This document shows, piece by piece, positions 8,965 through 17,807 of a stretch of DNA of 60,779 nt. Numbering within the stretch: position 1 is the stretch's first letter; every line of letters starts with the position of its first letter. The DNA comes from Deltaproteobacteria bacterium. GTDB lineage: Bacteria > Myxococcota_A > Polyangia > JAAYKL01. The stretch covers positions 1 to 60,779 of the forward strand of contig JAFGWT010000106.1 in the NCBI GenBank assembly GCA_016937015.1. The letters run 5' to 3'. The translations under genes were made by a program, and so were the position numbers. The notes under the pieces are model-generated. The model saw nothing but the letters and a program-made list of their open reading frames with translations, was not told the DNA's origin and made no database searches.

Positions 8965-10047
8965 CTAGAACCTGCCGGCAACCAGCACTGCACCACCTTC
9001 ATATGCGCCAACCGGCATGATATGAAGCGAAGTAATTTTTTCGCGTTTACTGCGCCCAATCAGATACATAACAAGTCCCGTACCCGCCACTGCCACACCA
9101 GCGGGAATCAGAATATTTGCCATCCTGCCGTATCCCATTGCTTCATCATACGCTTCCGCCCCATCTATCGTGTTGCACTCGTTGGCCGAATTGTCACATA
9201 AGTCTTTCACATTCTGCGTTCTCGCCATGGAAAGCCCCCCCATCACGCCACCGAAAACGGAAACCACACTGCCAACCCCCAACAAAACTGCAGCAGCAGT
9301 GCGCAATTTCTTTCCTTCATCTTTGGAGAGTTGAATGTCCGCAGTTTTTACAATTGCTGGTTCAGGGCGCTCCGCTATCGGCTCGGTCGTCTTTTCAACA
9401 TGTTCAGGTTTGGGATTTGCCGGTGAGGTGTCCGCCTGCGTATCAATGGCAACAGTCTCCACCGATTCCGAGGGAACATCTTTGTTCACCACTTCGAGAG
9501 TTGTCTCGTCCCCCCCACTCAAACGTATTGTTCGATTCAGCAGCACCTCTCCATCCAGTACAACTTTTATTTCGTGCCGCTTCCCGGCGGTGATTTTTAT
9601 CAACCCTTCAAGTGGAATTGAGCCGCGCCAGATTCCATCCACATACACCTCCGCACTGGGCGGCCCTTCCACATCAACCGATGCCACCATTTCTCGAAGT
9701 CGACGAATTTCTGCCAGGACTTCATCCTTTCTGGTGACCGTTATCTCGTCCCCGCCTTCAGCGAGAAACAGTTCAAACGCCTGAAGTGCAAGGCCATAGC
9801 GCTTTGCTGCGGACTCTGCCTGAGCAATATTGTACTGAATTTTCCATGATGGTTTTTGCCTGTTTGCTTCCCTGAATGATTCAGCGGCAGCAGAATACTG
9901 TTCAGCTGCGAACAGTTCGGTACCCTGCTGATATGCAACCCTGGCCCTGGAATCCGCGTCATCATTTGTGCTGCTGTCGTCTGCAAAAACATGGCACGAA
10001 AGCCAGAAGACCGCACAAAAAACGTTGATATAAAGCATTACTCTCAT
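8965..10047 (-). CDS. TPR-PEGA periplasmic/membrane protein
   Basis: A 360-residue protein with a signal peptide (cleavage near residue 23), TPR-like helices (about 35-110: AYQQGTELFAAEQYSAAAESF and PSWKIQYNIAQAE), and a PEGA-type beta domain (about 120-190: SAEVYVDGIWRGSIPLEG). A Pro/Glu linker follows, then two hydrophobic segments near 250-272 and 305-327 with a short C-terminal tail. Such proteins are common in Myxococcota, usually with unknown role. The paralogue at 46843-47790 has the same order of parts, and both are followed by a lipoprotein gene. The ATG at 10047 is preferred over a GTG one codon earlier. Confidence 0.75.
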   Translation of the reverse strand: MRVMLYINVFCAVFWLSCHVFADDSSTNDDADSRARVAYQQGTELFAAEQYSAAAESFREANRQKPSWKIQYNIAQAESAAKRYGLALQAFELFLAEGGDEITVTRKDEVLAEIRRLREMVASVDVEGPPSAEVYVDGIWRGSIPLEGLIKITAGKRHEIKVVLDGEVLLNRTIRLSGGDETTLEVVNKDVPSESVETVAIDTQADTSPANPKPEHVEKTTEPIAERPEPAIVKTADIQLSKDEGKKLRTAAAVLLGVGSVVSVFGGVMGGLSMARTQNVKDLCDNSANECNTIDGAEAYDEAMGYGRMANILIPAGVAVAGTGLVMYLIGRSKREKITSLHIMPVGAYEGGAVLVAGRF

Positions 10048-10163
10048 CACTGGTCCACTTCTGTTGGAATATGCATTGTTCTAATGTTAAATCTGGATCA
10101 GAAAATGCACCTGTCCAACTATGAAGAGTCAGTGAAATGTTTTTAGCTTGCCGATTTAATTAA

Positions 10164-10601
10164 TTACAGAGTCGTTACTGATACTGGATTCGCGTCGTTC
10201 TCAGCGGTTGCTTCCCAAAACCTTAATGTTTGTGTCGCACTCGCACTGCCAGCGGCATTATGGTTCTGTTCCCTACTTCGAACAAATTCTTTCAATTTTG
10301 CAAGCTGTGCCTCATTTCCATGAAGAAACTGAAGCCCCAACCCGCTGTTTGAATCCCAAACATCATAACCGGGTAAAAAAGATCTCGCCACTTTCGAAAT
10401 GAACACACAGGGCTTAGCCATATTCGGCAACCATGTTTTGCACATTAGCACCTCCCCGACATCAAACTTCAAAGAAGTACGAATAAACATCCCGCCTGTG
10501 CTGATATTTTCCATTCTCATCCTCAACGGCGGATAGAATGGCGCAGTGTAGATCTCCACCGGAAGTGAAGCAGCAACGCGTGCCGGCCGATACTGGTGCA
10601 T
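10164..10601 (-). CDS. PilZ-domain protein
   Basis: A 145-residue soluble protein. Residues about 4-110 read as a PilZ domain: an RPARV basic element near the N-terminus, NISTGGMFI (the N/DxSxxG motif), a VGEVL strand and a late GLGLQFL strand. PilZ domains bind cyclic di-GMP, and the two motifs that contact the ligand are present. The C-terminal 35 residues look unstructured. A strong GGAGG precedes the ATG. It is a stand-alone gene, so the regulated process cannot be read from context. Confidence 0.75.
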   Translation of the reverse strand: MHQYRPARVAASLPVEIYTAPFYPPLRMRMENISTGGMFIRTSLKFDVGEVLMCKTWLPNMAKPCVFISKVARSFLPGYDVWDSNSGLGLQFLHGNEAQLAKLKEFVRSREQNHNAAGSASATQTLRFWEATAENDANPVSVTTL

Positions 10602-10715
10602 GTCGACCTCCTTCGCCTGCTGCCAATGTAATTACTCAAAAAATGACCCGCAAGTGTGTCAATTAACACTTTTACAGGGGTCAATCAAACCCACCGATCA
10701 GATTGCCGTCAATAT

Positions 10716-10937
10716 TTAGTGAGAGGAAGCTGTTTCCCTGAGCCGTTCGATAACAACGAATGCCAGGGCAGCCCGTTCGTTTCTCGAAAGGGTTTTTTCC
10801 AACCGATCAATTTCGCCCAGTATGCGAGGTGAAGACTCCGGATGTTCGTTTGCCAGGTGGAAGGCGCTCTCCAGTTGTCCCTTCGAAATGCAATATGCAG
10901 ATGGTCCTCCCATCAAACTTTTCGCAGCGTTCTCCAT
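10716..10937 (-). CDS. Small hypothetical protein downstream of the A-type Fe-S carrier
   Basis: A 73-residue, probably helical protein that I do not recognise. It starts three bases after the stop of the Fe-S carrier gene and has a G-rich ribosome site inside that gene, so it is probably the second gene of a two-gene operon. There is no signal peptide and no Cys cluster (one Cys). A role with the Fe-S carrier is only suggested by position. Confidence 0.5.
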   Translation of the reverse strand: MENAAKSLMGGPSAYCISKGQLESAFHLANEHPESSPRILGEIDRLEKTLSRNERAALAFVVIERLRETASSH

Positions 10938-10940
10938 CTC

Positions 10941-11267
10941 TTACCCCCCGCAGCCGAAGCTGGAACCACAACCGCAGGAGTGTTGCGCATTGGGGTTGTG
11001 AAGCCTAAACCCTGACTCAACCAAATCATCGGAGTAATCGATATTAAGCCCATCCAAATACTGGGCCGATTCGGGATCCGTCACCACTTTCAGGTCGTTT
11101 TCATTATAAATAATCTGATCGCCTTCCCGCATGGTATCGTCAAGCAGCATGCTATAAGTCATTCCTGCGCATCCGCCAGGAGTTACAGCCAGTCTCAGAT
11201 ATGAATCGCTGCCCACCCCTCCCGCGAATAGCTCCTGTTTCGCTTTTTCAGTAATGTTCAATTGCAT
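10941..11267 (-). CDS. A-type iron-sulfur cluster carrier (IscA/ErpA/HesB family)
   Basis: A 108-residue protein of the family that carries Fe-S clusters to apo-proteins. The three conserved cysteines are visible: one in TPGGCAGM near residue 33 and a CGCG pair near the C-terminus (HSCGCGSSF). Length and layout (LTITEKA-like start, LRLAVTPGGCAG, SGFRLHNPNA) match the family. I cannot separate IscA from ErpA by eye. The tail has extra Gly and Cys. AGGAG precedes the ATG at good spacing. Confidence 0.9.
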   Translation of the reverse strand: MQLNITEKAKQELFAGGVGSDSYLRLAVTPGGCAGMTYSMLLDDTMREGDQIIYNENDLKVVTDPESAQYLDGLNIDYSDDLVESGFRLHNPNAQHSCGCGSSFGCGG

Positions 11268-11286
11268 TATTCTGTCTCCTTAGTAC

Positions 11287-11307
11287 AAAAAATCCCTGTT
11301 ACCGGGG
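11287..11307 (-). terminator. Weak possible terminator after the B3/B4-domain gene
   Basis: On the minus strand a short hairpin (CCCCG / CAGGG, one mismatch) is followed directly by a run of T. It lies between the B3/B4-domain gene and the Fe-S carrier gene. The stem is short, so this is tentative. Confidence 0.35.
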
Positions 11308-11399
11308 CAAAAATAACGTCGTATTATGTCTAGTCAAGAGGTTGGAGTGAAAAAGTGGTATTTTGATACCAGTTTAATAACAGCAAATTTTTCAGAAAG

Positions 11400-12074
11400 T
11401 TAAATTATTTGTTGTTGGACGACGGCACCATTCAGGTGCTCAAAAATGAGCGTTCGAGTTAGAGTCAGAGACTGCTCAAGCGTCTCGTGATCATCATCCG
11501 CGTTCTGGTACAACAGGACGAGCCCCTCTGATACATCACCCTCAATTGATGTTCGCAGCGAATCCGAAGTCGGTGAACCAAAAGGGCCGAGAGAATCGCA
11601 CACACACAGCCGCCCCGCCACATTCACGCGGGATTTACGGATGCCATCAAACCCCCACCCCGGTTCGCCAATCTGGATACGCACATTTGGGCCCTTGATT
11701 CTGGAAACATCGTACAACCCAACCGGTATCAACTGGCGCAAACTTACAAAATTCAGCATATCCACTAACGGGTGAACGCGATACACGCCTTTTCCTTTGA
11801 TGCTTCGACGCAGAAGCGCTTCGGAAGATGGACGGGTTTTGGTCGGGTCCAGGCCCACCGCGCGATACAGCCGTCTTGCCCCCTGAACGCCGTGCACATC
11901 AGACACGCTGCCGCCGGCGTACTGCAGACAAAGATTGTCACTCAACGTGCTGAACATTTGCCAGATTTCTTCGCCGTTGTCCGCCGGCTGCTGCATCCCA
12001 CTCAGATGCAGGACCCCTACTCGAAGGATTGTATTTAATTGCTTTTCGACTGAAATATTAATATTGGTTGGCAT
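11400..12074 (-). CDS. B3/B4 tRNA-binding-domain protein
   Basis: A 224-residue protein resembling the B3/B4 domain family (COG3382), which is related to the editing module of phenylalanyl-tRNA synthetase beta subunits. Visible marks are RPSSEALLRR, VDMLNFVSLRQLIPVGLYD, and a late SLGPFGSPTSDS segment. Free-standing members are thought to act on mischarged tRNA or amino-acid adducts, but few have been tested. The frame could begin 51 bases earlier, but the chosen ATG gives a natural N-terminus and a weak GGA ribosome site. Confidence 0.7.
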   Translation of the reverse strand: MPTNINISVEKQLNTILRVGVLHLSGMQQPADNGEEIWQMFSTLSDNLCLQYAGGSVSDVHGVQGARRLYRAVGLDPTKTRPSSEALLRRSIKGKGVYRVHPLVDMLNFVSLRQLIPVGLYDVSRIKGPNVRIQIGEPGWGFDGIRKSRVNVAGRLCVCDSLGPFGSPTSDSLRTSIEGDVSEGLVLLYQNADDDHETLEQSLTLTRTLIFEHLNGAVVQQQII

Positions 12075-12158
12075 CTCAATAATTCCATACACTGTACGCC
12101 GAACAGACAAGCGAAAAAGTGACAAAAAATATTCGCATCATCGCCACGCATATGTCGA

Positions 12159-13052
12159 CTATAAAACGAGCATTACCACACCGGCAAGTACCCCAACCAA
12201 AGGTACAAGCTTTTTCCGTTTATTCAGTTCGCCAAAAAGTATGCCGCCCACAATAAAAGATACGACGACGCTGCTGCGCCTTACTATGGACAAAACTGCA
12301 ATTTGTGCATCACCGTGACTTAACGCCTTGAAATATAAAAAGTCCGCTATAATTAAAAACACCCCAATCAGCAAAATGGAGTGCCGCCAATGCAGTGTTG
12401 ACCGTTCGGCCGTGACAACAGTGTGCCCTAAAAAAATCATCCCATTTACCACGACCAGATAAAACGAAAACCACACCTGCAGCGATATACGGTCCATTTG
12501 AATGTTCTGCAGCAGATATTTGTCGAAAAGCGCACTCAACGCACCTGTGACTGTTGCAATGGCAACAAGCGCCATCCAGCGATTTCGGGTGAACGAAATG
12601 CCTTCAAGTTTTCCAACAACAGAAAACATGTAATAGGAAACAAACGTGATGCAAATTGCAGCCCAATGCATCGGCCTAAACGTCTCGCCAAACAACAGAA
12701 TGGCCCCAAGGAGCGTCCACAACGGGGCTGATGCGCGAATCGGAGACACAATGGATATGGGCAAATGCTTCAGTGCAAAAAAAGCTGAAATCCATGACGA
12801 AGAAACAAGCAGGGCTTTGGCAAGTACATAGCCGTGTTCCCGGAGTGTGAGATGGCCGGCGCAAAGTCCCAGCCGAGACATCTGTTCCGGCCAGAGAAGC
12901 GATGCAATAAACGTTGGAAGTGTCAACATAAGTGCTGCACAGTTTGAAAGAAACAGAACCCCGAGCACATCGTTGCCCCTCAGCGACCACTTTTTACAAA
13001 CGTCGTAGATTCCTAAAAACAGCGCAGACAAAACTCCTGTTAGAATCCACAT
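12159..13052 (-). CDS. EamA/DMT-family transporter
   Basis: A 297-residue integral membrane protein with about ten hydrophobic segments in two similar halves, the usual form of the drug/metabolite transporter superfamily. The N-terminal half ends with the SPIRASAPLWTLLGAILLFGE motif and the C-terminal half with SIVRRSSVVVSFIVGGILFGE, the two EamA repeat signatures. The substrate cannot be predicted. It lies 40 bases downstream of the cpoB-like gene and may be read through from it. Confidence 0.85.
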   Translation of the reverse strand: MWILTGVLSALFLGIYDVCKKWSLRGNDVLGVLFLSNCAALMLTLPTFIASLLWPEQMSRLGLCAGHLTLREHGYVLAKALLVSSSWISAFFALKHLPISIVSPIRASAPLWTLLGAILLFGETFRPMHWAAICITFVSYYMFSVVGKLEGISFTRNRWMALVAIATVTGALSALFDKYLLQNIQMDRISLQVWFSFYLVVVNGMIFLGHTVVTAERSTLHWRHSILLIGVFLIIADFLYFKALSHGDAQIAVLSIVRRSSVVVSFIVGGILFGELNKRKKLVPLVGVLAGVVMLVL

Positions 13053-13092
13053 ATAAAGTTCGCGCGTATAACTCGGGAAGGCCGTTTTTCTG

Positions 13093-13938
13093 TCAGGAGG
13101 TACATTTCGAACGGGATGCGTCTATCGTTGCTTTCAGCTGCTTGACTTTCTCTACAAAAGGGCTCGACTTATATCGTTTGGTAATCGTGTCCATCAGGAT
13201 GCGAGCGTCCGTGCAATCACCAAGCATAAAAAACGCGTTTGCCATTTCGTATAACGCTTCCGGCATATGGTCGCTTTTTGGATAATTATCCGCCAGACGG
13301 CGAAATGCCCCAAGTGCTTTGGCATATCGTTTTTGCGCAACGTACGACTTACCCACTATCAACTGCAGTTCATCGATATTCCCGGCGCGGGGATAGCGCT
13401 GCTCGTATACCTTTGCCAAAGCACGGACTTCACCGTAGCGTTCTTCTGCCATTGAGCTGTTGATCATTTTAAAATGATCAACAGCCTGTGCAGGAACCAG
13501 TGACTCGTCAATGGGAATATCCAGGCCCGCGGCCAAGGCAAACTCGTTCACCTTTTTGTCGGTATTCTCGATGCTTTTTTGTATTTGTTGCAGTTCATGA
13601 GTAATCTCCGCAGCTGTCCCTTTCGACTCTGCAATATCGTTCCGCAGCACTTCCATTTCGGCACCAAAATCGGCAGAATTGCGCGCCAAAACCCGAGTGG
13701 CCTTGCTGAGGGTCTCGTCAAGACTCTCCACCTGTTCCTGCGCACGGGCAATCATTGCTTCCAGCTCCGCTCTGTTGGCGCCTGTTTCCTCTTCAATTTT
13801 AACAAGACGATCCTGCAAATGCTGCACTTCCTGCTTGAGGCGCTCTCCGTCATCTCGTGAAGTGAAGAAGAAGCAACCACTCAGCAGGAACGATGCGCAC
13901 AACATCGTTCCCGGCAAAGCAATCGCACGAAGATTCAC
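13093..13938 (-). CDS. cpoB: CpoB/YbgF-like TPR lipoprotein
   Basis: A 281-residue lipoprotein with lipobox LSGC (Cys22), a long coiled coil (about 32-130), and C-terminal TPR repeats (about 155-275). This is the layout of CpoB/YbgF, the periplasmic partner of the Tol-Pal system that coordinates outer-membrane constriction with peptidoglycan synthesis. It begins with GTG overlapping the TGA stop of the upstream pal gene (GTGA), so the two are translationally coupled. The pairing with pal supports the assignment. Confidence 0.8.
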   Translation of the reverse strand: MNLRAIALPGTMLCASFLLSGCFFFTSRDDGERLKQEVQHLQDRLVKIEEETGANRAELEAMIARAQEQVESLDETLSKATRVLARNSADFGAEMEVLRNDIAESKGTAAEITHELQQIQKSIENTDKKVNEFALAAGLDIPIDESLVPAQAVDHFKMINSSMAEERYGEVRALAKVYEQRYPRAGNIDELQLIVGKSYVAQKRYAKALGAFRRLADNYPKSDHMPEALYEMANAFFMLGDCTDARILMDTITKRYKSSPFVEKVKQLKATIDASRSKCTS

Positions 13939-14675
13939 TTGAAGTCTACCCTTCTGTCCTGGGCTACATTCCCGCCAGTGGATTCTTCTTCGCCTTTGGA
14001 AACAACTCGCATATCCTTACCGTCAACTCCCATTGCTTTCATCAGCTTATGTACCATTCTGGCGCGACGCTCCCCAAGGGCCATATTGTATTCAGTTGTA
14101 CCTGCAGCGTCACAATGTCCCTCAAGTGTAATCTGACCACCGCCACGTTCCTGAAGACAGGCAAAATTACCATCAAGAACAGCTCGTCCGGCAGAATCAA
14201 CCTCTGAAGAATCGAACTCAAAATATACTGACTCTAAAGTGCATTCAGGTGCTGGCGCGGGGCCAGCTTCTTCTGTGACGACACATTTGTAGTTCACGCA
14301 CGACAAACCAGCGGGGCACTGTGAATCATTCTGGCACTCTGCAGCGATACAGGCGCCATCTGCACAGATTTGGCCATCGCCACATTCATCATTTGAAATA
14401 CAGGGACCACAACTATTATCCCGGCAAACCTGACCGGCGGCACAGTCGGCACTGGTGCTGCAGTAATTCGGAATGGCGCGACAGCCACCACCTGAGCACT
14501 CCTGACCCACCGGGCAATCCTGGTCGTTTCGACACTGCTGACAGAGATTGTTCACACAGAACTCACCTTCGTGGCAGTGTTCGTCTGTCTTGCAGTTTGG
14601 ATAATCAGGTTTACACCCGACCACCAGTAAAGCGCCAAAAATAACAGATACAATTATTCCCATTCTCTTGTTCAT
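13935..14675 (-). CDS. pal: Pal-like OmpA-domain lipoprotein with five Cys-rich repeats
   Basis: A 246-residue lipoprotein (lipobox VVGC). Residues about 25-130 hold five tandem repeats of the type C-x2-(D/S)-x2-C-x2-G-x2-C-x4-C, as found in many Myxococcota surface proteins. The C-terminal 105 residues are an OmpA/Pal peptidoglycan-binding domain: VYFEFDSSEVD, LEGHCDAAGTTEYNMALGERRA, and an RRVDF ending. Pal tethers the outer membrane to peptidoglycan. The added Cys-rich array is not part of classical Pal. The ATG at 14675 is chosen because GGAGGT lies eight bases before it. It is coupled to cpoB. Confidence 0.85.
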   Translation of the reverse strand: MNKRMGIIVSVIFGALLVVGCKPDYPNCKTDEHCHEGEFCVNNLCQQCRNDQDCPVGQECSGGGCRAIPNYCSTSADCAAGQVCRDNSCGPCISNDECGDGQICADGACIAAECQNDSQCPAGLSCVNYKCVVTEEAGPAPAPECTLESVYFEFDSSEVDSAGRAVLDGNFACLQERGGGQITLEGHCDAAGTTEYNMALGERRARMVHKLMKAMGVDGKDMRVVSKGEEESTGGNVAQDRRVDFK

Positions 14676-14974
14676 TACTCTTACCTCCAAACAGCTCCAT
14701 GGGTAGGCATGGTTTTCTTTAAAATGTCAATATTCGGAACGATTAACAACAAATCATGAAACAGTACAGCAAATTCCTAACAACAATTTCGCTTCGTTAT
14801 TTCACGCTCTGAAAAAAAAAACAACAGTCGTGACACCAACAATGCGTAAACTCCCTCCTGTTTGATAAGGAAGTGACAGTATGAAACAAAAATTGCAATC
14901 TCATGGAACGTTGTTAAGCTAATAAAGATAAAACCAAGCATAACGGGACAGAATAAAAGGAAGAGAGGGAAATA

Positions 14975-15343
14975 ATGGCAACCAGGGAAGTAAATTCTCA
15001 GAATCTTGAATCATTGATTAACGACAGCAATATGTTGTTTATAGACTTTTGGGCACAGTGGTGCGGCCCATGCCGGATGTTTGGCCCCACATTTGAGGCT
15101 GCTTCTGAAAAGAACACCGATATCGTTTTTGCCAAATGCGATACGGAAGCGCAGCAGGAAGTGGCCGCTCAATTCGGCATCCGTTCTATTCCCACACTCG
15201 CGGTTTTCAAAGAGGGTGTCATGATTTTTCAGCAACCTGGTGCCCTCCCTCCGGCTGCGCTCGATGAATTGATTGAAAAAGTGAAGGAATTGGATATGGA
15301 CGAGGTTCGTAAGGAAATGGAAAAGCAAAGCGCGGCGAAGTAG
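14975..15343 (+). CDS. trxA: Thioredoxin
   Basis: A 122-residue thioredoxin, the small cytoplasmic disulfide reductant. The active site WCGPC is at about residue 28-32 in the usual context (IDFWAQWCGPCRMFGP), with the cis-Pro loop SIPTLAVF near residue 75. The C-terminus is about 15 residues longer than in Escherichia coli and highly charged. AGAGAGGG precedes the ATG. It is divergent from pal and convergent with the MATE gene. Confidence 0.92.
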   Translation: MATREVNSQNLESLINDSNMLFIDFWAQWCGPCRMFGPTFEAASEKNTDIVFAKCDTEAQQEVAAQFGIRSIPTLAVFKEGVMIFQQPGALPPAALDELIEKVKELDMDEVRKEMEKQSAAK

Positions 15344-15359
15344 CCGTTTGAAGCACTTC

Positions 15360-16745
15360 TCAGTCCACCAGAGACAACGCTCTGGAACGCCACCCGCCCA
15401 TGTAATATCGCGCGACGTACACCACTGCCAGCGCGCAAATGGTAACAATAACGCAAATCCAGGTCGTCACAGGCCCTAATTCCAGTATGTGGAAACAGGT
15501 GAAGGTTACCCCAACAAGTACCCAGTGAATAGCAACAGATAAAACCATGGTCCAAAACGTATCGCCAGCGCCGCGCAGCGCGCCGCTGAATACAATTGTC
15601 ACTGCATCGGCCAAGAGATAAATACTGATCAGTTGAACCATTCTTTCAGCCAGGGGTTCAATCATCTGCCACTGTGTGCCAACATTATCCGGCTTAAACA
15701 GCGACACCAACGGTCCAGGGAACGCCCCAAAAACAATCATCAGTCCCAGCATGTAGCCGACGGCAAGTAATAATCCCGACTTCATGGATTTATGCGCAGT
15801 GCCTAAATCCTTTTTTCCCACATATCGCCCAACCAGAGTTGTGACGCCAACATTGATTCCCAGAAGTGGGATAAACGCCACCATATCCCAATTGAATGTG
15901 ATGGTCACCGCGGCGGCAACCACCAGCCCCTGTCCGTGAAAAATGGTTATAAGCAGAGTAAAGGCCAGCAAATTTAAAAACAGCTCCACTCCGGATGGCG
16001 CCCCCAGACGCCACAGCTCGCGCATCAAACCGCGGTCAAAACGCAATCCACCCAATACATCAAATTCGTGCTGATTCGCTTTTCTGAAGTACGACAGTGC
16101 CAACACAAGTACCCCAACGCCTCCAGCTGCGATAGTACCGTACGCCGCCCCGTCTATCCCAAGCGCTGGCAAACCAAACTTCCCAAATATCAATATGTAG
16201 TTAAGCCCCACGTTTACCAGCATACTCGCCACTGCCGCCAGCATCACTAGCCTCGTTCGACCAATGCCGCTGAAAAAATTAGCCAAACTGCTTCGAAGCA
16301 ACGGTATCATGGAACCCAGCATGAGAATCTGAAAATATCCTGTCTGCAATGTGAGTTCTTTAGCGTCGATGCCGGAAAGGGTGAAGAGCTGCCGCCCCAT
16401 GGGAATCATTGCCAGCATCACCGGGTACGCCCCCAATGCGACAATACCCCCCTGAGTCGCAATAGATGCGCACATATGCGTCTTCCCTGCACCGAGTCGT
16501 TGTGCAACCATCGCCGTGGTATAACCGATTAAGCCTACAAAAAAAGTCGAAAACATAAAAGCCGTTAAGCCACCCGTCATGGCCGCGCTCATATGCGCAC
16601 TGCTCAAACGGGACAAAAACAGCCGATCAGTAAAAAGCATGATTGTGTCGCATGCATATGAAACAATCAGCGGTGCAGCAATCTTCAGCAGTTCAACGGG
16701 ACCACCCTCGCCCATCCGCTTCGCTTCTTCAGTTCGATTTTCCAT
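15360..16745 (-). CDS. MATE-family efflux transporter
   Basis: A 461-residue membrane protein with about twelve hydrophobic segments and two MatE halves: LLKIAAPLIVSY and TDRLFLSRL at the start, a conserved SGIGRTRLVM loop, and LRGAGDTFWTMV late. Members export drugs or metabolites by Na+ or H+ antiport. The substrate is unknown. An in-frame extension of 29 codons lies upstream, but the ATG at 16745 gives the usual MATE N-terminus. Its ribosome site is weak. Confidence 0.88.
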   Translation of the reverse strand: MENRTEEAKRMGEGGPVELLKIAAPLIVSYACDTIMLFTDRLFLSRLSSAHMSAAMTGGLTAFMFSTFFVGLIGYTTAMVAQRLGAGKTHMCASIATQGGIVALGAYPVMLAMIPMGRQLFTLSGIDAKELTLQTGYFQILMLGSMIPLLRSSLANFFSGIGRTRLVMLAAVASMLVNVGLNYILIFGKFGLPALGIDGAAYGTIAAGGVGVLVLALSYFRKANQHEFDVLGGLRFDRGLMRELWRLGAPSGVELFLNLLAFTLLITIFHGQGLVVAAAVTITFNWDMVAFIPLLGINVGVTTLVGRYVGKKDLGTAHKSMKSGLLLAVGYMLGLMIVFGAFPGPLVSLFKPDNVGTQWQMIEPLAERMVQLISIYLLADAVTIVFSGALRGAGDTFWTMVLSVAIHWVLVGVTFTCFHILELGPVTTWICVIVTICALAVVYVARYYMGGWRSRALSLVD

Positions 16746-16894
16746 TGGATACCAATTTATTGCCGTACCATTCTTGGCAGCTCCCTCGCGCAGGAAGCCT
16801 GTTCCAGAGTTCGTCCCGACCCTATGGCACAAAGCGGTTGCGTCTGCAAATGATTCTTTTCAATATCGTCTACCTGTGATACCTAGCGTCGACT

Positions 16895-17806
16895 ATGAGA
16901 ACGATTGCCGCACTCTTCAGACTTGCCAGACCGGGACAGTGGGTGAAAAACATTTTTGTTTTCACTGCGCTGATTTTCTCAGGTCTCGTACTGGATCCCA
17001 ATTCGCTTCTCGATGCAGTTATAGCATTTGGCACATTCTCCATGGTTTCCAGCTCTGTTTACTTTCTTAATGATTTTATGGATATAAACGAGGATAGACT
17101 GCACGAAACAAAAAAATATAGGCCGCTTGCAGCAGAAGATCTGCCACGATTTGCAGGAAGTGTCGGGTTCGTCGTCCTTGCAGTCAGCGCTCTCATGATC
17201 ACCTATCTCACCCTCGGAACCATTTCGACCATTATCATAACTTTTTACCTGCTGATAAACCTTGGATATTCACTTGGCTTAAAAAACATCGCAATTCTCG
17301 ATGTTTTGATTATCTCAGCAGGGTTTGTGCTAAGGATTCTAATTGGCGCCGCCGCCATCTCCCGCATGCCATCCACGTGGCTTGTACTTTGTGGCGTGAC
17401 GATTTCTCTGTTTCTTGGATTCACAAAACGCAAGGCTGAAATCGTCTATCTTGGGGCGAGCGCCATACGGCACCGAAAAGTGCTCGGACAATACAACGAA
17501 TCTTTTCTGGACCAGGCGATTTCCATCGTCACCGCAGCCACTGTAATCTGTTATATCCTATATACAGTGGATCCACTCACCGTCGCGATGGTTGGCAGCC
17601 GAATGCTGCTTTTCAGCGTGCCACCGGTGCTATACGGTATTTTCAGATACTTATATCTTGTTTATCACGACAAATCGGGCGACGACCCTACGCGCACGGT
17701 GTTTACAGACATTCCACTTTTACTGACCGGAGGCGCATGGGCAATCCTTTGCACAGCGGCAATTCTGTTTGGCACTGACATTTCCGGTTTTTTTGCAGAG
17801 AGATAA
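16895..17806 (+). CDS. UbiA-family prenyltransferase, decaprenyl-phosphate phosphoribosyltransferase-like
   Basis: A 303-residue membrane protein with eight or nine hydrophobic segments. The start RLARPGQWVKNIFVF and the Asp-rich motif NDFMDINEDRLHETKKYRPLA match the bacterial group that includes mycobacterial DPPR synthase (Rv3806c). That enzyme transfers phosphoribose to a polyprenyl phosphate in the route to lipid-linked arabinose. A second conserved loop reads LGFTKRKAEIVYLG. It heads an operon with a small SMR-type membrane protein one base downstream, which could flip the lipid product. Substrate identity is inferred from similarity only. Confidence 0.8.
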   Translation: MRTIAALFRLARPGQWVKNIFVFTALIFSGLVLDPNSLLDAVIAFGTFSMVSSSVYFLNDFMDINEDRLHETKKYRPLAAEDLPRFAGSVGFVVLAVSALMITYLTLGTISTIIITFYLLINLGYSLGLKNIAILDVLIISAGFVLRILIGAAAISRMPSTWLVLCGVTISLFLGFTKRKAEIVYLGASAIRHRKVLGQYNESFLDQAISIVTAATVICYILYTVDPLTVAMVGSRMLLFSVPPVLYGIFRYLYLVYHDKSGDDPTRTVFTDIPLLLTGGAWAILCTAAILFGTDISGFFAER

Positions 17807-17807
17807 T

